A DNA stretch of 64,000 nucleotides from Micromussa lordhowensis (taxonomy: Eukaryota > Cnidaria > Anthozoa > Scleractinia > Lobophylliidae): contig OZ026604.1 in assembly GCA_964020085.1 (NCBI GenBank), positions 25,963,697 to 26,027,696 on the forward strand. The letters are read 5' to 3'. The notes beneath the pieces are model-generated. The model worked only from the letters and a program-made list of their open reading frames with translations, did not search any database and was not told where the DNA came from. The number at the start of each line of letters is the position of its first letter. Position 1 is the stretch's first letter. Of this stretch, positions 11,201 through 26,100 are shown piece after piece. A program made the translations under genes and the position numbers.

Positions 11201-13770
11201 GCAGATCCCCAGGCGTGGCCGGCTGGCTGACTCGTTAGCCGAGCTTGACGCGTGTCGCAACTTGGCAAACTAATGGCACCAAAGCACTCCTGGGGTGGGT
11301 CCGGGTCCACATGCAAAGTTTCGGAGCTGCGCGACATCTCGCACTATGCTAACCAGCCCGTTTGCTAATTAGCCGAACTTTGCGCGCGTCGCAACTTTGC
11401 AAACTAATACCACCAAAGCACTCCCGGGGTCGGTCCGGGTCCAAATGCGAAGTATCGGAGCTGCGCGAAATCTCCCACTATGCTAATCAGCCCGCAGATC
11501 CCCAGGCGTGGCCGGCTGGCTGACTCGTTAGCCGAGCTTGACGCGTGTCGCAACTTGGCAAACTAATGGCACCAAAGCACTCCTGGGGTGGGTCCGGGTC
11601 CACATGCAAAGTTTCGGAGCTGCGCGACATCTCGCACTATGCTAACCAGCCCGTTTGCTAATTAGCCGAACTTTGCGCGCGTCGCAACTTTGCAAACTAA
11701 TACCACCAAAGCACTCCCGGGGTCGGTCCGGGTCCAAATGCGAAGTATCGGAGCTGCGCGAAATCTCCCACTATGCTAATCAGCCCGCAGATCCCCAGGC
11801 GTGGCCGGCTGGCTGACTCGTTAGCCGAGCTTGACGTGTGTCGCAACTTGGCAAACTAATGGCACCAAAGCACTCCTGGGGTGGGTCCGGGTCCACATGC
11901 AAAGTTTCGGAGCTGCGCGACATCTCGCACTATGCTAACCAGCCCGTTTGCTAATTAGCCGAACTTTGCGCGCGTCGCAACTTTGCAAACTAATACCACC
12001 AAAGCACTCCCGGGGTCGGTCCGGGTCCAAATGCGAAGTATCGGAGCTGCGCGAAATCTCCCACTATGCTAATCAGCCCGCAGATCCCCAGGCGTGGCCG
12101 GCTGGCTGACTCGTTAGCCGAGCTTGACGCGTGTCGCAACTTGGCAAACTAATGGCACCAAAGCACTCCTGGGGTGGGTCCGGGTCCACATGCAAAGTTT
12201 CGGAGCTGCGCGACATCTCGCACTATGCTAACCAGCCCGTTTGCTAATTAGCCGAACTTTGCGCGCGTCGCAACTTTGCAAACTAATACCACCAAAGCAC
12301 TCCCGGGGTCGGTCCGGGTCCAAATGCGAAGTATCGGAGCTGCGCGAAATCTCCCACTATGCTAATCAGCCCGCACATCCCCAGGCGTGGCCGGCTGGCT
12401 GACTCGTTAGCCGAGCTTGACGCGTGTCGCAACTTGGCAAACTAATGGCACCAAAGCACTCCTGGGGTGGGTCCGGGTCCACATGCAAAGTTTCGGAGCT
12501 GCGCGACATCTCGCACTATGCTAACCAGCCCGTTTGCTAATTAGCCGAACTTTGCGCGCGTCGCAACTTTGCAAACTAATACCACCAAAGCACTCCCGGG
12601 GTCGGTCCGGGTCCAAATGCGAAGTATCGGAGCTGCGCGAAATCTCCCACTATGCTAATCAGCCCGCAGATCCCCAGGCGTGGCCGGCTGGCTGACTCGT
12701 TAGCCGAGCTTGACGCGTGTCGCAACTTGGCAAACTAATGGCACCAAAGCACTCCTGGGGTGGGTCCGGGTCCACATGCAAAGTTTCGGAGCTGCGCGAC
12801 ATCTCGCACTATGCTCACCAGCCCGTTTGCTAATTAGCCGAACTTTGCGCGCGTCGCAACTTTGCAAACTAATACCACCAAAGCACTCCCGGGGTCGGTC
12901 CGGGTCCAAATGCGAAGTATCGGAGCTGCGCGAAATCTCCCACTATGCTAATCAGCCCGCAGATCCCCAGGCGTGGCCGGCTGGATGACTAGTTAGCCGA
13001 GCTTGACGCGTGTCGCAACTTGGCAAACTAATGGCACCAAAGCACTCCTGGGGTGGGTCCGGGTCCACATGCAAAGTTTCGGAGCTGCGCGACATCTCGC
13101 ACTATGCTAACCAGCCCGTTTGCTAATTAGCCGAACTTTGCGCGCGTCGCAACTTTGCAAACTAATACCACGAAAGCACTCCCGGGGTCGGTCCGGGTCC
13201 AAATGCGAAGTATCGGAGCTGCGCGAAATCTCCCACTATGCTAATCAGCCCGCAGATCCCCAGGCGTGGCCGGCTGGCTGACTCGTTAGCCGAGCTTGAC
13301 GCGTGTCGCAACTTGGCAAACTAATGGCACCAAAGCACTCCTGGGGTGGGTCCGGGTCCACATGCAAAGTTTCGGAGCTGCGCGACATCTCGCACTATGC
13401 TAACCAGCCCGTTTGCTAATTAGCCGAACTTTGCGCGCGTCGCAACTTTGCAAACTAATACCACCAAAGCACTCCCGGGGTCGGTCCGGGTCCAAATGCG
13501 AAGTATCGGAGCTGCGGGAAATCTCCCACTATGCTAATCAGCCCGCAGATCCCCAGGCGTGGCCGGCTGGCTGACTCGTTAGCCGAGCTTGACGCGTGTC
13601 GCAACTTGGCAAACTAATGGCACCAAAGCACTCCTGGGGTGGGTCCGGGTCCACATGCAAAGTTTCGGAGCTGCGCGACATCTCGCACTATGCTAACCAG
13701 CCCGTTTGCTAATTAGCCGAACTTTGCGCGCGTCGCAACTTTGCAAACTAATACCACCAAAGCACTCCCG

Positions 13771-14942
13771 GGGTCGGTCCGGGTCCAAATGCGAAGTATC
13801 GGAGCTGCGCGAAATCTCCCACTATGCTAATCAGCCCGCAGATCCCCAGGCGTGGCCGGCTGGCTGACTCGTTAGCCGAGCTTGACGCGTGTCGCAACTT
13901 GGCAAACTAATGGCACCAAAGCACTCCTGGGGTGGGTCCGGGTCCACATGCAAAGTTTCGGAGCTGCGCGACATCTCGCACTATGCTAACCAGCCCGTTT
14001 GCTAATTAGCCAAACTTTGCGCGCGTCGCAACTTTGCAAACTAATACCACCAAAGCACTCCCGGGGTCGGTCCGGGTCCAAATGCGAAGTATCGGAGCTG
14101 CGCGAAATCTCCCACTATGCTAATCAGCCCGCAGATCCCCAGGCGTGGCCGGCTGGCTGACTCGTTAGCCGAGCTTGACGCGTGTCGCAACTTGGCAAAC
14201 TAATGGCACCAAAGCACTCCTGGGGTGGGTCCGGGTCCACATGCAAAGTTTCGGAGCTGCGCGACATCTCGCACTATGCTAACCAGCCCGTTTGCTAATT
14301 AGCCGAACTTTGCGCGCGTCGCAACTTTGCAAACTAATACCACCAAAGCACTCCCGGGGTCGGTCCGGGTCCAAATGCGAAGTATCGGAGCTGCGCGAAA
14401 TCTCCCACTATGCTAATCAGCCCGCAGATCCCCAGGCGTGGCCGGCTGGCTGACTCGTTAGCCGAGCTTGACGCGTGTCGCAACTTGGCAAACTAATGGC
14501 ACCAAAGCACTCCTGGGGTGGGTCCGGGTCCACATGCAAAGTTTCGGAGCTGCGCGACATCTCGCACTATGCTAACCAGCCCGTTTGCTAATTAGCCAAA
14601 CTTTGCGCGCGTCGCAACTTTGCAAACTAATACCACCAAAGCACTCCCGGGGTCGGTCCGGGTCCAAATGCGAAGTATCGGAGCTGCGCGAAATCTCCCA
14701 CTATGCTAATCAGCCCGCAGATCCCCAGGCGTGGCCGGCTGGCTGACTCGTTAGCCGAGCTTGACGCGTGTCGCAACTTGGCAAACTAATGGCACCAAAG
14801 CACTCCTGGGGTGGGTCCGGGTCCACATGCAAAGTTTCGGAGCTGCGCGACATCTCGCACTATGCTAACCAGCCCGTTTGCTAATTAGCCGAACTTTGCG
14901 CGCGTCGCAACTTTGCAAACTAATACCACCAAAGCACTCCCG
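13771..14942 (+). repeat. Two-dimer doublet marked by CCAAA in B
   Basis: Units starting at 13771 and 14357 both carry A in place of G in CCGAACTTTG (14012 and 14598), exactly 586 bp apart, with an unmarked dimer between. The simplest reading is a two-dimer duplication. Independent CpG mutation at the same site is possible, because only one marker is shared. Confidence 0.5.
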
Positions 14943-17900
14943 GGGTCGGTCCGGGTCCAAATGCGAAGTATCGGAGCTGCGCGAAATCTCCCACTATGCT
15001 AATCAGCCCGCAGATCCCCAGGCGTGGCCGGCTGGCTGACTCGTTAGCCGAGCTTGACGCGTGTCGCAACTTGGCAAACTAATGGCACCAAAGCACTCCT
15101 GGGGTGGGTCCGGGTCCACATGCAAAGTTTCGGAGCTGCGCGACATCTCGCACTATGCTAACCAGCCCGTTTGCTAATTAGCCGAACTTTGCGCGCGTCG
15201 CAACTTTGCAAACTAATACCACCAAAGCACTCCCGGGGTCGGTCCGGGTCCAAATGCGAAGTATCGGAGCTGCGCGAAATCTCCCACTATGCTAATCAGC
15301 CCGCAGATCCCCAGGCGTGGCCGGCTGGCTGACTCGTTAGCCGAGCTTGACGCGTGTCGCAACTTGGCAAACTAATGGCACCAAAGCACTCCTGGGGTGG
15401 GTCCGGGTCCACATGCAAAGTTTCGGAGCTGCGCGACATCTCGCACTATGCTAACCAGCCCGTTTGCTAATTAGCCGAACTTTGCGCGCGTCGCAACTTT
15501 GCAAACTAATACCACCAAAGCACTCCCGGGGTCGGTCCGGGTCCAAATGCGAAGTATCGGAGCTGCGCGAAATCTCCCACTATGCTAATCAGCCCGCAGA
15601 TCCCCAGGCGTGGCCGGCTGGCTGACTCGTTAGCCGAGCTTGACGCGTGTCGCAACTTGGCAAACTAATGGCACCAAAGCACTCCTGGGGTGGGTCCGGG
15701 TCCACATGCAAAGTTTCGGAGCTGCGCGACATCTCGCACTATGCTAACCAGCCCGTTTGCTAATTAGCCGAACTTTGCGCGCGTCGCAACTTTGCAAACT
15801 AATACCACCAAAGCACTCCCGGGGTCGGTCCGGGTCCAAATGCGAAGTATCGGAGCTGCGCGAAATCTCCCACTATGCTAATCAGCCCGCAGATCCCCAG
15901 GCGTGGCCGGCTGGCTGACTCGTTAGCCGAGCTTGACGCGTGTCGCAACTTGGCAAACTAATGGCACCAAAGCACTCCTGGGGTGGGTCCGGGTCCACAT
16001 GCAAAGTTTCGGAGCTGCGCGACATCTCGCACTATGCTAACCAGCCCGTTTGCTAATTAGCCGAACTTTGCGCGCGTCGCAACTTTGCAAACTAATACCA
16101 CCAAAGCACTCCCGGGGTCGGTCCGGGTCCAAATGCGAAGTATCGGAGCTGCGCGAAATCTCCCACTATGCTAATCAGCCCGCAGATCCCCAGGCGTGGC
16201 CGGCTGGCTGACTCGTTAGCCGAGCTTGACGCGTGTCGCAACTTGGCAAACTAATGGCACCAAAGCACTCCTGGGGTGGGTCCGGGTCCACATGCAAAGT
16301 TTCGGAGCTGCGCGACATCTCGCACTATGCTAACCAGCCCGTTTGCTAATTAGCCGAACTTTGCGCGCGTCGCAACTTTGCAAACTAATACCACCAAAGC
16401 ACTCCCGGGGTCGGTCCGGGTCCAAATGCGAAGTATCGGAGCTGCGCGAAATCTCCCACTATGCTAATCAGCCCGCAGATCCCCAGGCGTGGCCGGCTGG
16501 CTGACTCGTTAGCCGAGCTTGACGCGTGTCGCAACTTGGCAAACTAATGGCACCAAAGCACTCCTGGGGTGGGTCCGGGTCCACATGCAAAGTTTCGGAG
16601 CTGCGCGACATCTCGCACTATGCTAACCAGCCCGTTTGCTAATTAGCCGAACTTTGCGCGCGTCGCAACTTTGCAAACTAATACCACCAAAGCACTCCCG
16701 GGGTCGGTCCGGGTCCAAATGCGAAGTATCGGAGCTGCGCGAAATCTCCCACTATGCTAATCAGCCCGCAGATCCCCAGGCGTGGCCGGCTGGCTGACTC
16801 GTTAGCCGAGCTTGACGCGTGTCGCAACTTGGCAAACTAATGGCACCAAAGCACTCCTGGGGTGGGTCCGGGTCCACATGCAAAGTTTCGGAGCTGCGCG
16901 ACATCTCGCACTATGCTAACCAGCCCGTTTGCTAATTAGCCGAACTTTGCGCGCGTCGCAACTTTGCAAACTAATACCACCAAAGCACTCCCGGGGTCGG
17001 TCCGGGTCCAAATGCGAAGTATCGGAGCTGCGCGAAATCTCCCACTATGCTAATCAGCCCGCAGATCCCCAGGCGTGGCCGGCTGGCTGACTCGTTAGCC
17101 GAGCTTGACGCGTGTCGCAACTTGGCAAACTAATGGCACCAAAGCACTCCTGGGGTGGGTCCGGGTCCACATGCAAAGTTTCGGAGCTGCGCGACATCTC
17201 GCACTATGCTAACCAGCCCGTTTGCTAATTAGCCGAACTTTGCGCGCGTCGCAACTTTGCAAACTAATACCACCAAAGCACTCCCGGGGTCGGTCCGGGT
17301 CCAAATGCGAAGTATCGGAGCTGCGCGAAATCTCCCACTATGCTAATCAGCCCGCAGATCCCCAGGCGTGGCCGGCTGGCTGACTCGTTAGCCGAGCTTG
17401 ACGCGTGTCGCAACTTGGCAAACTAATGGCACCAAAGCACTCCTGGGGTGGGTCCGGGTCCACATGCAAAGTTTCGGAGCTGCGCGACATCTCGCACTAT
17501 GCTAACCAGCCCGTTTGCTAATTAGCCGAACTTTGCGCGCGTCGCAACTTTGCAAACTAATACCACCAAAGCACTCCCGGGGTCGGTCCGGGTCCAAATG
17601 CGAAGTATCGGAGCTGCGCGAAATCTCCCACTATGCTAATCAGCCCGCAGATCCCCAGGCGTGGCCGGCTGGCTGACTCGTTAGCCGAGCTTGACGCGTG
17701 TCGCAACTTGGCAAACTAATGGCACCAAAGCACTCCTGGGGTGGGTCCGGGTCCACATGCAAAGTTTCGGAGCTGCGCGACATCTCGCACTATGCTAACC
17801 AGCCCGTTTGCTAATTAGCCGAACTTTGCGCGCGTCGCAACTTTGCAAACTAATACCACCAAAGCACTCCCGGGGTCGGTCCGGGTCCAAATGCGAAGTA

Positions 17901-20900
17901 TCGGAGCTGCGCGAAATCTCCCACTATGCTAATCAGCCCGCAGATCCCCAGGCGTGGCCGGCTGGCTGACTCGTTAGCCGAGCTTGACGCGTGTCGCAAC
18001 TTGGCAAACTAATGGCACCAAAGCACTCCTGGGGTGGGTCCGGGTCCACATGCAAAGTTTCGGAGCTGCGCGACATCTCGCACTATGCTAACCAGCCCGT
18101 TTGCTAATTAGCCGAACTTTGCGCGCGTCGCAACTTTGCAAACTAATACCACCAAAGCACTCCCGGGGTCGGTCCGGGTCCAAATGCGAAGTATCGGAGC
18201 TGCGCGAAATCTCCCACTATGCTAATCAGCCCGCAGATCCCCAGGCGTGGCCGGCTGGCTGACTCGTTAGCCGAGCTTGACGCGTGTCGCAACTTGGCAA
18301 ACTAATGGCACCAAAGCACTCCTGGGGTGGGTCCGGGTCCACATGCAAAGTTTCGGAGCTGCGCGACATCTCGCACTATGCTAACCAGCCCGTTTGCTAA
18401 TTAGCCGAACTTTGCGCGCGTCGCAACTTTGCAAACTAATACCACCAAAGCACTCCCGGGGTCGGTCCAGGTCCAAATGCGAAGTATCGGAGCTGCGCGA
18501 AATCTCCCACTATGCTAATCAGCCCGCAGATCCCCAGGCGTGGCCGGCTGGCTGACTCGTTAGCCGAGCTTGACGCGTGTCGCAACTTGGCAAACTAATG
18601 GCACCAAAGCACTCCTGGGGTGGGTCCGGGTCCACATGCAAAGTTTCGGAGCTGCGCGACATCTCGCACTATGCTAACCAGCCCGTTTGCTAATTAGCCG
18701 AACTTTGCGCGCGTCGCAACTTTGCAAACTAATACCACCAAAGCACTCCCGGGGTCGGTCCGGGTCCAAATGCGAAGTATCGGAGCTGCGCGAAATCTCC
18801 CACTATGCTAATCAGCCCGCAGATCCCCAGGCGTGGCCGGCTGGCTGACTCGTTAGCCGAGCTTGACGCGTGTCGCAACTTGGCAAACTAATGGCACCAA
18901 AGCACTCCTGGGGTGGGTCCGGGTCCACATGCAAAGTTTCGGAGCTGCGCGACATCTCGCACTATGCTAACCAGCCCGTTTGCTAATTAGCCGAACTTTG
19001 CGCGCGTCGCAACTTTGCAAACTAATACCACCAAAGCACTCCCGGGGTCGGTCCGGGTCCAAATGCGAAGTATCGGAGCTGCGCGAAATCTCCCACTATG
19101 CTAATCAGCCCGCAGATCCCCAGGCGTGGCCGGCTGGCTGACTCGTTAGCCGAGCTTGACGCGTGTCGCAACTTGGCAAACTAATGGCACCAAAGCACTC
19201 CTGGGGTGGGTCCGGGTCCACATGCAAAGTTTCGGAGCTGCGCGACATCTCGCACTATGCTAACCAGCCCGTTTGCTAATTAGCCGAACTTTGCGCGCGT
19301 CGCAACTTTGCAAACTAATACCACCAAAGCACTCCCGGGGTCGGTCCGGGTCCAAATGCGAAGTATCGGAGCTGCGCGAAATCTCCCACTATGCTAATCA
19401 GCCCGCAGATCCCCAGGCGTGGCCGGCTGGCTGACTCGTTAGCCGAGCTTGACGCGTGTCGCAACTTGGCAAACTAATGGCACCAAAGCACTCCTGGGGT
19501 GGGTCCGGGTCCACATGCAAAGTTTCGGAGCTGCGCGACATCTCGCACTATGCTAACCAGCCCGTTTGCTAATTAGCCGAACTTTGCGCGCGTCGCAACT
19601 TTGCAAACTAATACCACCAAAGCACTCCCGGGGTCGGTCCGGGTCCAAATGCGAAGTATCGGAGCTGCGCGAAATCTCCCACTATGCTAATCAGCCCGCA
19701 GATCCCCAGGCGTGGCCGGCTGGCTGACTCGTTAGCCGAGCTTGACGCGTGTCGCAACTTGGCAAACTAATGGCACCAAAGCACTCCTGGGGTGGGTCCG
19801 GGTCCACATGCAAAGTTTCGGAGCTGCGCGACATCTCGCACTATGCTAACCAGCCCGTTTGCTAATTAGCCGAACTTTGCGCGCGTCGCAACTTTGCAAA
19901 CTAATACCACCAAAGCACTCCCGGGGTCGGTCCGGGTCCAAATGCGAAGTATCGGAGCTGCGCGAAATCTCCCACTATGCTAATCAGCCCGCAGATCCCC
20001 AGGCGTGGCCGGCTGGCTGACTCGTTAGCCGAGCTTGACGCGTGTCGCAACTTGGCAAACTAATGGCACCAAAGCACTCCTGGGGTGGGTCCGGGTCCAC
20101 ATGCAAAGTTTCGGAGCTGCGCGACATCTCGCACTATGCTAACCAGCCCGTTTGCTAATTAGCCGAACTTTGCGCGCGTCGCAACTTTGCAAACTAATAC
20201 CACCAAAGCACTAGCGGGGTCGGTCCGGGTCCAAATGCGAAGTATCGGAGCTGCGCGAAATCTCCCACTATGCTAATCAGCCCGCAGATCCCCAGGCGTG
20301 GCCGGCTGGCTGACTCGTTAGCCGAGCTTGACGCGTGTCGCAACTTGGCAAACTAATGGCACCAAAGCACTCCTGGGGTGGGTCCGGGTCCACATGCAAA
20401 GTTTCGGAGCTGCGCGGCATCTCGCACTATGCTAACCAGCCCGTTTGCTAATTAGCCGAACTTTGCGCGCGTCGCACCTTTGCAAACTAATACCACCAAA
20501 GCACTCCCGGGGTCGGTCCGGGTCCAAATGCGAAGTATCGGAGCTGCGCGAAATCTCCCACTATGCTAATCAGCCCGCAGATCCCCAGGCGTGGCCGGCT
20601 GGCTGAATCGTTAGCCGAGCTTGATGCGTGTCGCAACTTGGCAAACTAATGGCACCAAAGCACTCCTGGGGTGGGTCCGGGTCCACATGCAAAGTTTCGG
20701 AGCTGCGCGACATCTCGCACTATGCTAACCAGCCCGTTTGCTAATTAGCAGAACTTTGCGCGCGTCGCAACTTTGCAAACTAATACCACCAAAGCACTCC
20801 CGGGGTCGGTCCGGGTCCAAATGCGAAGTATCGGAGCTCCGCGAAATCTCCCACTATGCTAATCAGCCCGCAGATCCCCAGGCGTGGCCGGCTGGCTGAC

Positions 20901-23146
20901 TCGTTAGCCGAGCTTGACGCGTGTCGCAACTTGGCAAACTAATGGCACCAAAGCACTCCTGGGGTGGGTCCGGGTCCACATGCAAAGTTTCGGAGCTGCG
21001 CGACATCTCGCACTATGCTAACCAGCCCGTTTGCTAATTAGCCGAACTTTGCGCGCGTCGCAACTTTGCAAACTAATACCACCAAAGCACTCCCGGGGTC
21101 GGTCCGGGTCCAAATGCGAAGTATCGGAGCTGCGCGAAATCTCCCACTATGCTAATCAGCCCGCAGATCCCCAGGCGTGGCCGGCTGGCTGACTCGTTAG
21201 CCGAGCTTGACGCGTGTTGCAACTTGGCAAACTAATGGCACCAAAGCACTCCTGGGGTGGGTCCGGGTCCACATGCAAAGTTTCGGAGCTGCGCGACATC
21301 TCGCACTATGCTAACCAGCCCGTTTGCTAATTAGCCGAACTTTGCGCGCGTCGCAACTTTGCAAACTAATACCACCAAAGCACTCCCGGGGTCGGTCCGG
21401 GTCCACATGCGAAGTATCGGAGCTGCGCGAAATCTCCCACTATGCTAATCAGCCCGCAGATCCCCAGGCGTGGCCGGCTGGCTGACTCGTTAGCCGAGCT
21501 TGACGCGTGTCGCAACTTGGCAAACTAATGGCACCAAAGCACTCCTGGGGTGGGTCCGGGTCCACATGCAAAGTTTCGGAGCTGCGCGACATCTCGCACT
21601 ATGCTAACCAGCCCGTTTGCTAATTAGCCGAACTTTGCGCGCGTCGCAACTTTGCAAACTAATACCACCAAAGCACTCCCGGGGTCGGTCCGGGTCCAAA
21701 TGCGAAGTATCGGAGCTGCGCGAAATCTCCCACTATGCTAATCAGCCCGCAGATCCCCAGGTGTGGCCGGCTGGCTGACTCGTTAGCCGAGCTTGACGCG
21801 TGTCGCAACTTGGCAAACTAATGGCACCAAAGCACTCCTGGGGTGGGTCCGGGTCCACATGCAAAGTTTCGGAGCTGCGCGACATCTCGCACTATGCTAA
21901 CCAGCCCGTTTGCTAATTAGCCGAACTTTGCGCGCGTCGCAACTTTGCAAACTAATACCACCAAAGCACTCCCGGGGTCGGTCCGGGTCCAAATGCGAAG
22001 TATCGGAGCTGCGCGAAATCTCCCACTATGCTAATCAGCCCGCAGATCCCCAGGCGTGGCCGGCTGGCTGACTCGTTAGCCGAGCTTGACGCGTGTCGCA
22101 ACTTGGCAAACTAATGGCACCAAAGCACTCCTGGGGTGGGTCCGGGTCCACATGCAAAGTTTCGGAGCTGCGCGACATCTCGCACTATGCTAACCAGCCC
22201 GTTTGCTAATTAGCCGAACTTTGCGCGCGTCGCAACTTTGCAAACTAATACCACCAAAGCACTCCCGGGGTCGGTCCGGGTCCAAATGCGAAGTATCGGA
22301 GCTGCGCGAAATCTCCCACTATGCTAATCAGCCCGCAGATCCCCAGGCGTGGCCGGCTGGCTGACTCGTTAGCCGAGCTTGACGCGTGTCGCAACTTGGC
22401 AAACTAATGGCACCAAAGCACTCCTGGGGTGGGTCCGGGTCCACATGCAAAGTTTCGGAGCTGCGCGACATCTCGCACTATGCTAACCAGCCCGTTTGCT
22501 AATTAGCCGAACTTTGCGCGCGTCGCAACTTTGCAAACTAATACCACCAAAGCACTCCCGGGGTCGGTCCGGGTCCAAATGCGAAGTATCGGAGCTGCGC
22601 GAAATCTCCCACTATGCTAATCAGCCCGCAGATCCCCAGGCGTGGCCGGCTGGCTGACTCGTTAGCCGAGCTTGACGCGTGTCGCAACTTGGCAAACTAA
22701 TGGCACCAAAGCACTCCTGGGGTGGGTCCTGGTCCACATGCAAAGTTTCGGAGCTGCGCGACATCTCGCACTATGCTAACCAGCCCGTTTGCTAATTAGC
22801 CGAACTTTGCGCGCGTCGCAACTTTGCAAACTAATACCACCAAAGCACTCCCGGGGTCGGTCCGGGTCCAAATGCGAAGTATCGGAGCTGCGCGAAATCT
22901 CCCACTATGCTAATCAGCCTGCAGATCCCCAGGCGTGGCCGGCTGGCTGACTCGTTAGCCGAGCTTGACGCGTGTCGCAACTTGGCAAACTAATGGCACC
23001 AAAGCACTCCTGGGGTGGGTCCGGGTCCACATGCAAAGTTTCGGAGCTGCGCGACATCTCGCACTATGCTAACCAGCCCGTTTGCTAATTAGCCGAACTT
23101 TGCGCGCGTCGCAACTTTGCAAACTAATACCACCAAAGCACTCCCG

Positions 23147-26100
23147 GGGTCGGTCCGGGTCCAAATGCGAAGTATCGGAGCTGCGCGAAATCTCCCACTA
23201 TGCTAATCAGCCCGCAGATCCCCAGGCGTGGCCGGCTGGCTGACTCGTTAGCCGAGCTTGACGCGTGTCGCAACTTGGCAAACTAATGGCACCAAAGCAC
23301 TCCTGGGGTGGGTCCGGGTCCACATGCAAAGTTTCGGAGCTGCGCGACATCTCGCACTATGCTAACCAGCCCGTTTGCTAATTAGCCGAACTTTGCGCGC
23401 GTCGCAACTTTGCAAACTAATACCACCAAAGCACTCCCGGGGTCGGTCCGGGTCAAAATGCGAAGTATCGGAGCTGCGCGAAATCTCCCACTATGCTAAT
23501 CAGCCCGCAGATCCCCAGGCGTGGCCGGCTGGCTGACTCGTTAGCCGAGCTTGACGCGTGTCGCAACTTGGCAAACTAATGGCACCAAAGCACTCCTGGG
23601 GTGGGTCCGGGTCCACATGCAAAGTTTCGGAGCTGCGCGACATCTCGCACTATGCTAACCAGCCCGTTTGCTAATTAGCCGAACTTTGCGCGCGTCGCAA
23701 CTTTGCAAACTAATACCACCAAAGCACTCCCGGGGTCGGTCCGGGTCCAAATGCGAAGTATCGGAGCTGCGCGAAATCTCCCACTATGCTAATCAGCCCG
23801 CAGATCCCCAGGCGTGGCCGGCTGGCTGACTCGTTAGCCGAGCTTGACGCGTGTCGCAACTTGGCAAACTAATGGCACCAAAGCACTCCTGGGGTGGGTC
23901 CGGGTCCACATGCAAAGTTTCGGAGCTGCGCGACATCTCGCACTATGCTAACCAGCCCGTTTGCTAATTAGCCGAACTTTGCGCGCGTCGCAACTTTGCA
24001 AACTAATACCACCAAAGCACTCCCGGGGTCGGTCCGGGTCCAAATGCGAAGTATCGGAGCTGCGCGAAATCTCTCACTATGCTAATCAGCCCGCAGATCC
24101 CCAGGCGTGGCCGGCTGGCTGACTCGTTAGCCGAGCTTGACGCGTGTCGCAACTTGGCACACTAATGGCACCAAAGCACTCCTGGGGTGGGTCCGGGTCC
24201 ACATGCAAAGTTTCGGAGCTGCGCGACATCTCGCACTATGCTAACCAGCCCGTTTGCTAATTAGCCGAACTTTGCGCGCGTCGCAACTTTGCAAACTAAT
24301 ACCACCAAAGCACTCCCGGGGTCGGTCCGGGTCCAAATGCGAAGTATCGGAGCTGCGCGAAATCTCGCACTATGCTAATCAGCCCGCAGATCCCCAGGCG
24401 TGGCCGGCTGGCTGACTCGTTAGCCGAGCTTGACGCGTGTCGCAACTTGGCAAACTAATGGCACCAAAGCACTCCTGGGGTGGGTCCGGGTCCACATGCA
24501 AAGTTTCGGAGCTGCGCGACATCTCGCACTATGCTAACCAGCCCGTTTGCTAATTAGCCGAACTTTGCGCGCGTCGCAACTTTGCAAACTAATACCACCA
24601 AAGCACTCCCGGGGTCGGTCCGGGTCCAAATGCGAAGTATCGGAGCAGCGCGAAATCTCCCACTATGCTAATCAGCCCGCAGATCCCCAGGCATGGCCAG
24701 CTGGCTGACTCGTTAGCCGAGCTTGACGCGTGTCGCAACTTGGCAAACTAATGGCACCAAAGCACTCCTGGGGTGGGTCCGGGTCCACATGCAAAGTTTC
24801 GGAGCTGCGCGACATCTCGCACTATGCTAACCAGCCCGTTTGCTAATTAGCCGAACTTTGCGCGCGTCGCAACTTTGCAAACTAATACCACCAAAGCACT
24901 CCCGGGGTCGGTCCGGGTCCAAATGCGAAGTATCGGAGCTGCGTGAAATCTCGCACTATGCTAATCAGCCCGCAGATCCCCAGGCGTGGCCGGCTGGCTG
25001 ACTCGTTAGCCGAGCTTGACGCGTGTCGCAACTTGGCAAACTAATGGCACCAAAGCACTCCTGGGGTGGGTCCGGGTCCACATGCAAAGTTTCGGAGCTG
25101 CGCGACATCTCGCACTATGCTAACCAGCCTGTTTGCTAATTAGCCGAACTTTGCGCGCGTCGCAACTTTGCAAACTAATACCACTAAAGCACTCCCGGGG
25201 TCGGTCCGGGTCCAAATGTGAAGTATCGGAGCTGCGCGAAATCTCGCACTATGCTAATGAGCCCGCAGATCCCCAGGCGTGGCCGGCTGGCTGACTCGTT
25301 AGCCGAGCTTGACACGTGTCGCAACTTGGCAAACTAATGGCACCAAAGCACTCCTGGGGTGGGTCCGGGTCCACATGCAAAGTTTCGGAGCTGCGCGACA
25401 TCTCGCACTATGCTAACCAGCCCGTTTGCTAATTAGCCGAACTTTGCGCGCGTCGCAACTTTGCAAACTAATACCACCAAAGCACTCCCGGGGTCGGTCC
25501 GGGTCCACATGCGAAGTATCGGAGCTGCGCGAAATCTCGCACTATGCTCATCAGCCCGCAGATCCCCAGGCGTGGCCGGCTGGCTGACTCGTTAGCTGAG
25601 CTTGACGCGTGTCGCAACTTGGCAAACTAATGGCACCAAAGCACTCCTGGGGTGGGTCCGGGTCCACATGCAAAGTTTCGGAGCTGCGTGACATCTCGCA
25701 CTATGCTAACCAGCCCGTTTGCTAATTAGCCGAACTTTGCGCGCGTCGCAACTTTGCAAACTAATACGACCAAAGCACTCCCGGGGTCGGTCCGGGTCCA
25801 AATGCGAAGTATCGGAGCTGCGTGAAATCTCGCACTATGCTAATCAGCCCGCAGATCCCCAGGCGTGGCCGGCTGGCTGACTCGTTAGCCGAGCTTGACG
25901 CGTGTCGCAACTTGGCAAACTAATGGCACCAAAGCACTCCTGGGGTGGGTCCGGGTCCACATGCAAAGTTTCGGAGCTGCGCGACATCTCCCACTATGCT
26001 AACCAGCCCGTTTGCTAATTAGCCGAACTTTGCGCGCGTCGCAACTTTGCAAACTAATACCACCAAAGCACTCCCGGGGTCGGTCCGGGTCCAAATGCGA

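Larger units (their letters stand above)
1..23146 (+). repeat. Homogeneous left block, dimer units 0-78
   Basis: There are seventy-nine dimers, all with CTCCCAC at A site 48. Most are identical to each other apart from scattered single-base variants (for example 2592, 5092, 5390, 7982, 10266, 11837, 14012, 18469, 21218, 21762, 22920). I saw no variant between 14598 and 18469, about 13 dimers. The one length change is a missing A near 11162 (GAAGTATC reads GAAGTTC), which shifts the register by one base. Such uniformity implies recent amplification or efficient homogenisation. Confidence 0.85.

Noticed and set aside
11057..11273. Overlapping 67-codon open frames on both strands
   Set aside because: They exist only because a one-base deletion near 11162 joins two frames of the satellite. 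There is no recognisable protein, start context or conservation. The pair at 31566-31782 arises the same way from the deletion near 31659.
12700..12988. 92-codon (+) and 69-codon (-) open frames
   Set aside because: They arise because one TAA in B is changed (GCTAACC to GCTCACC near 12816). The pair at 55051-55339 has the same origin (GCGAACC near 55166). These are satellite translations, not genes.
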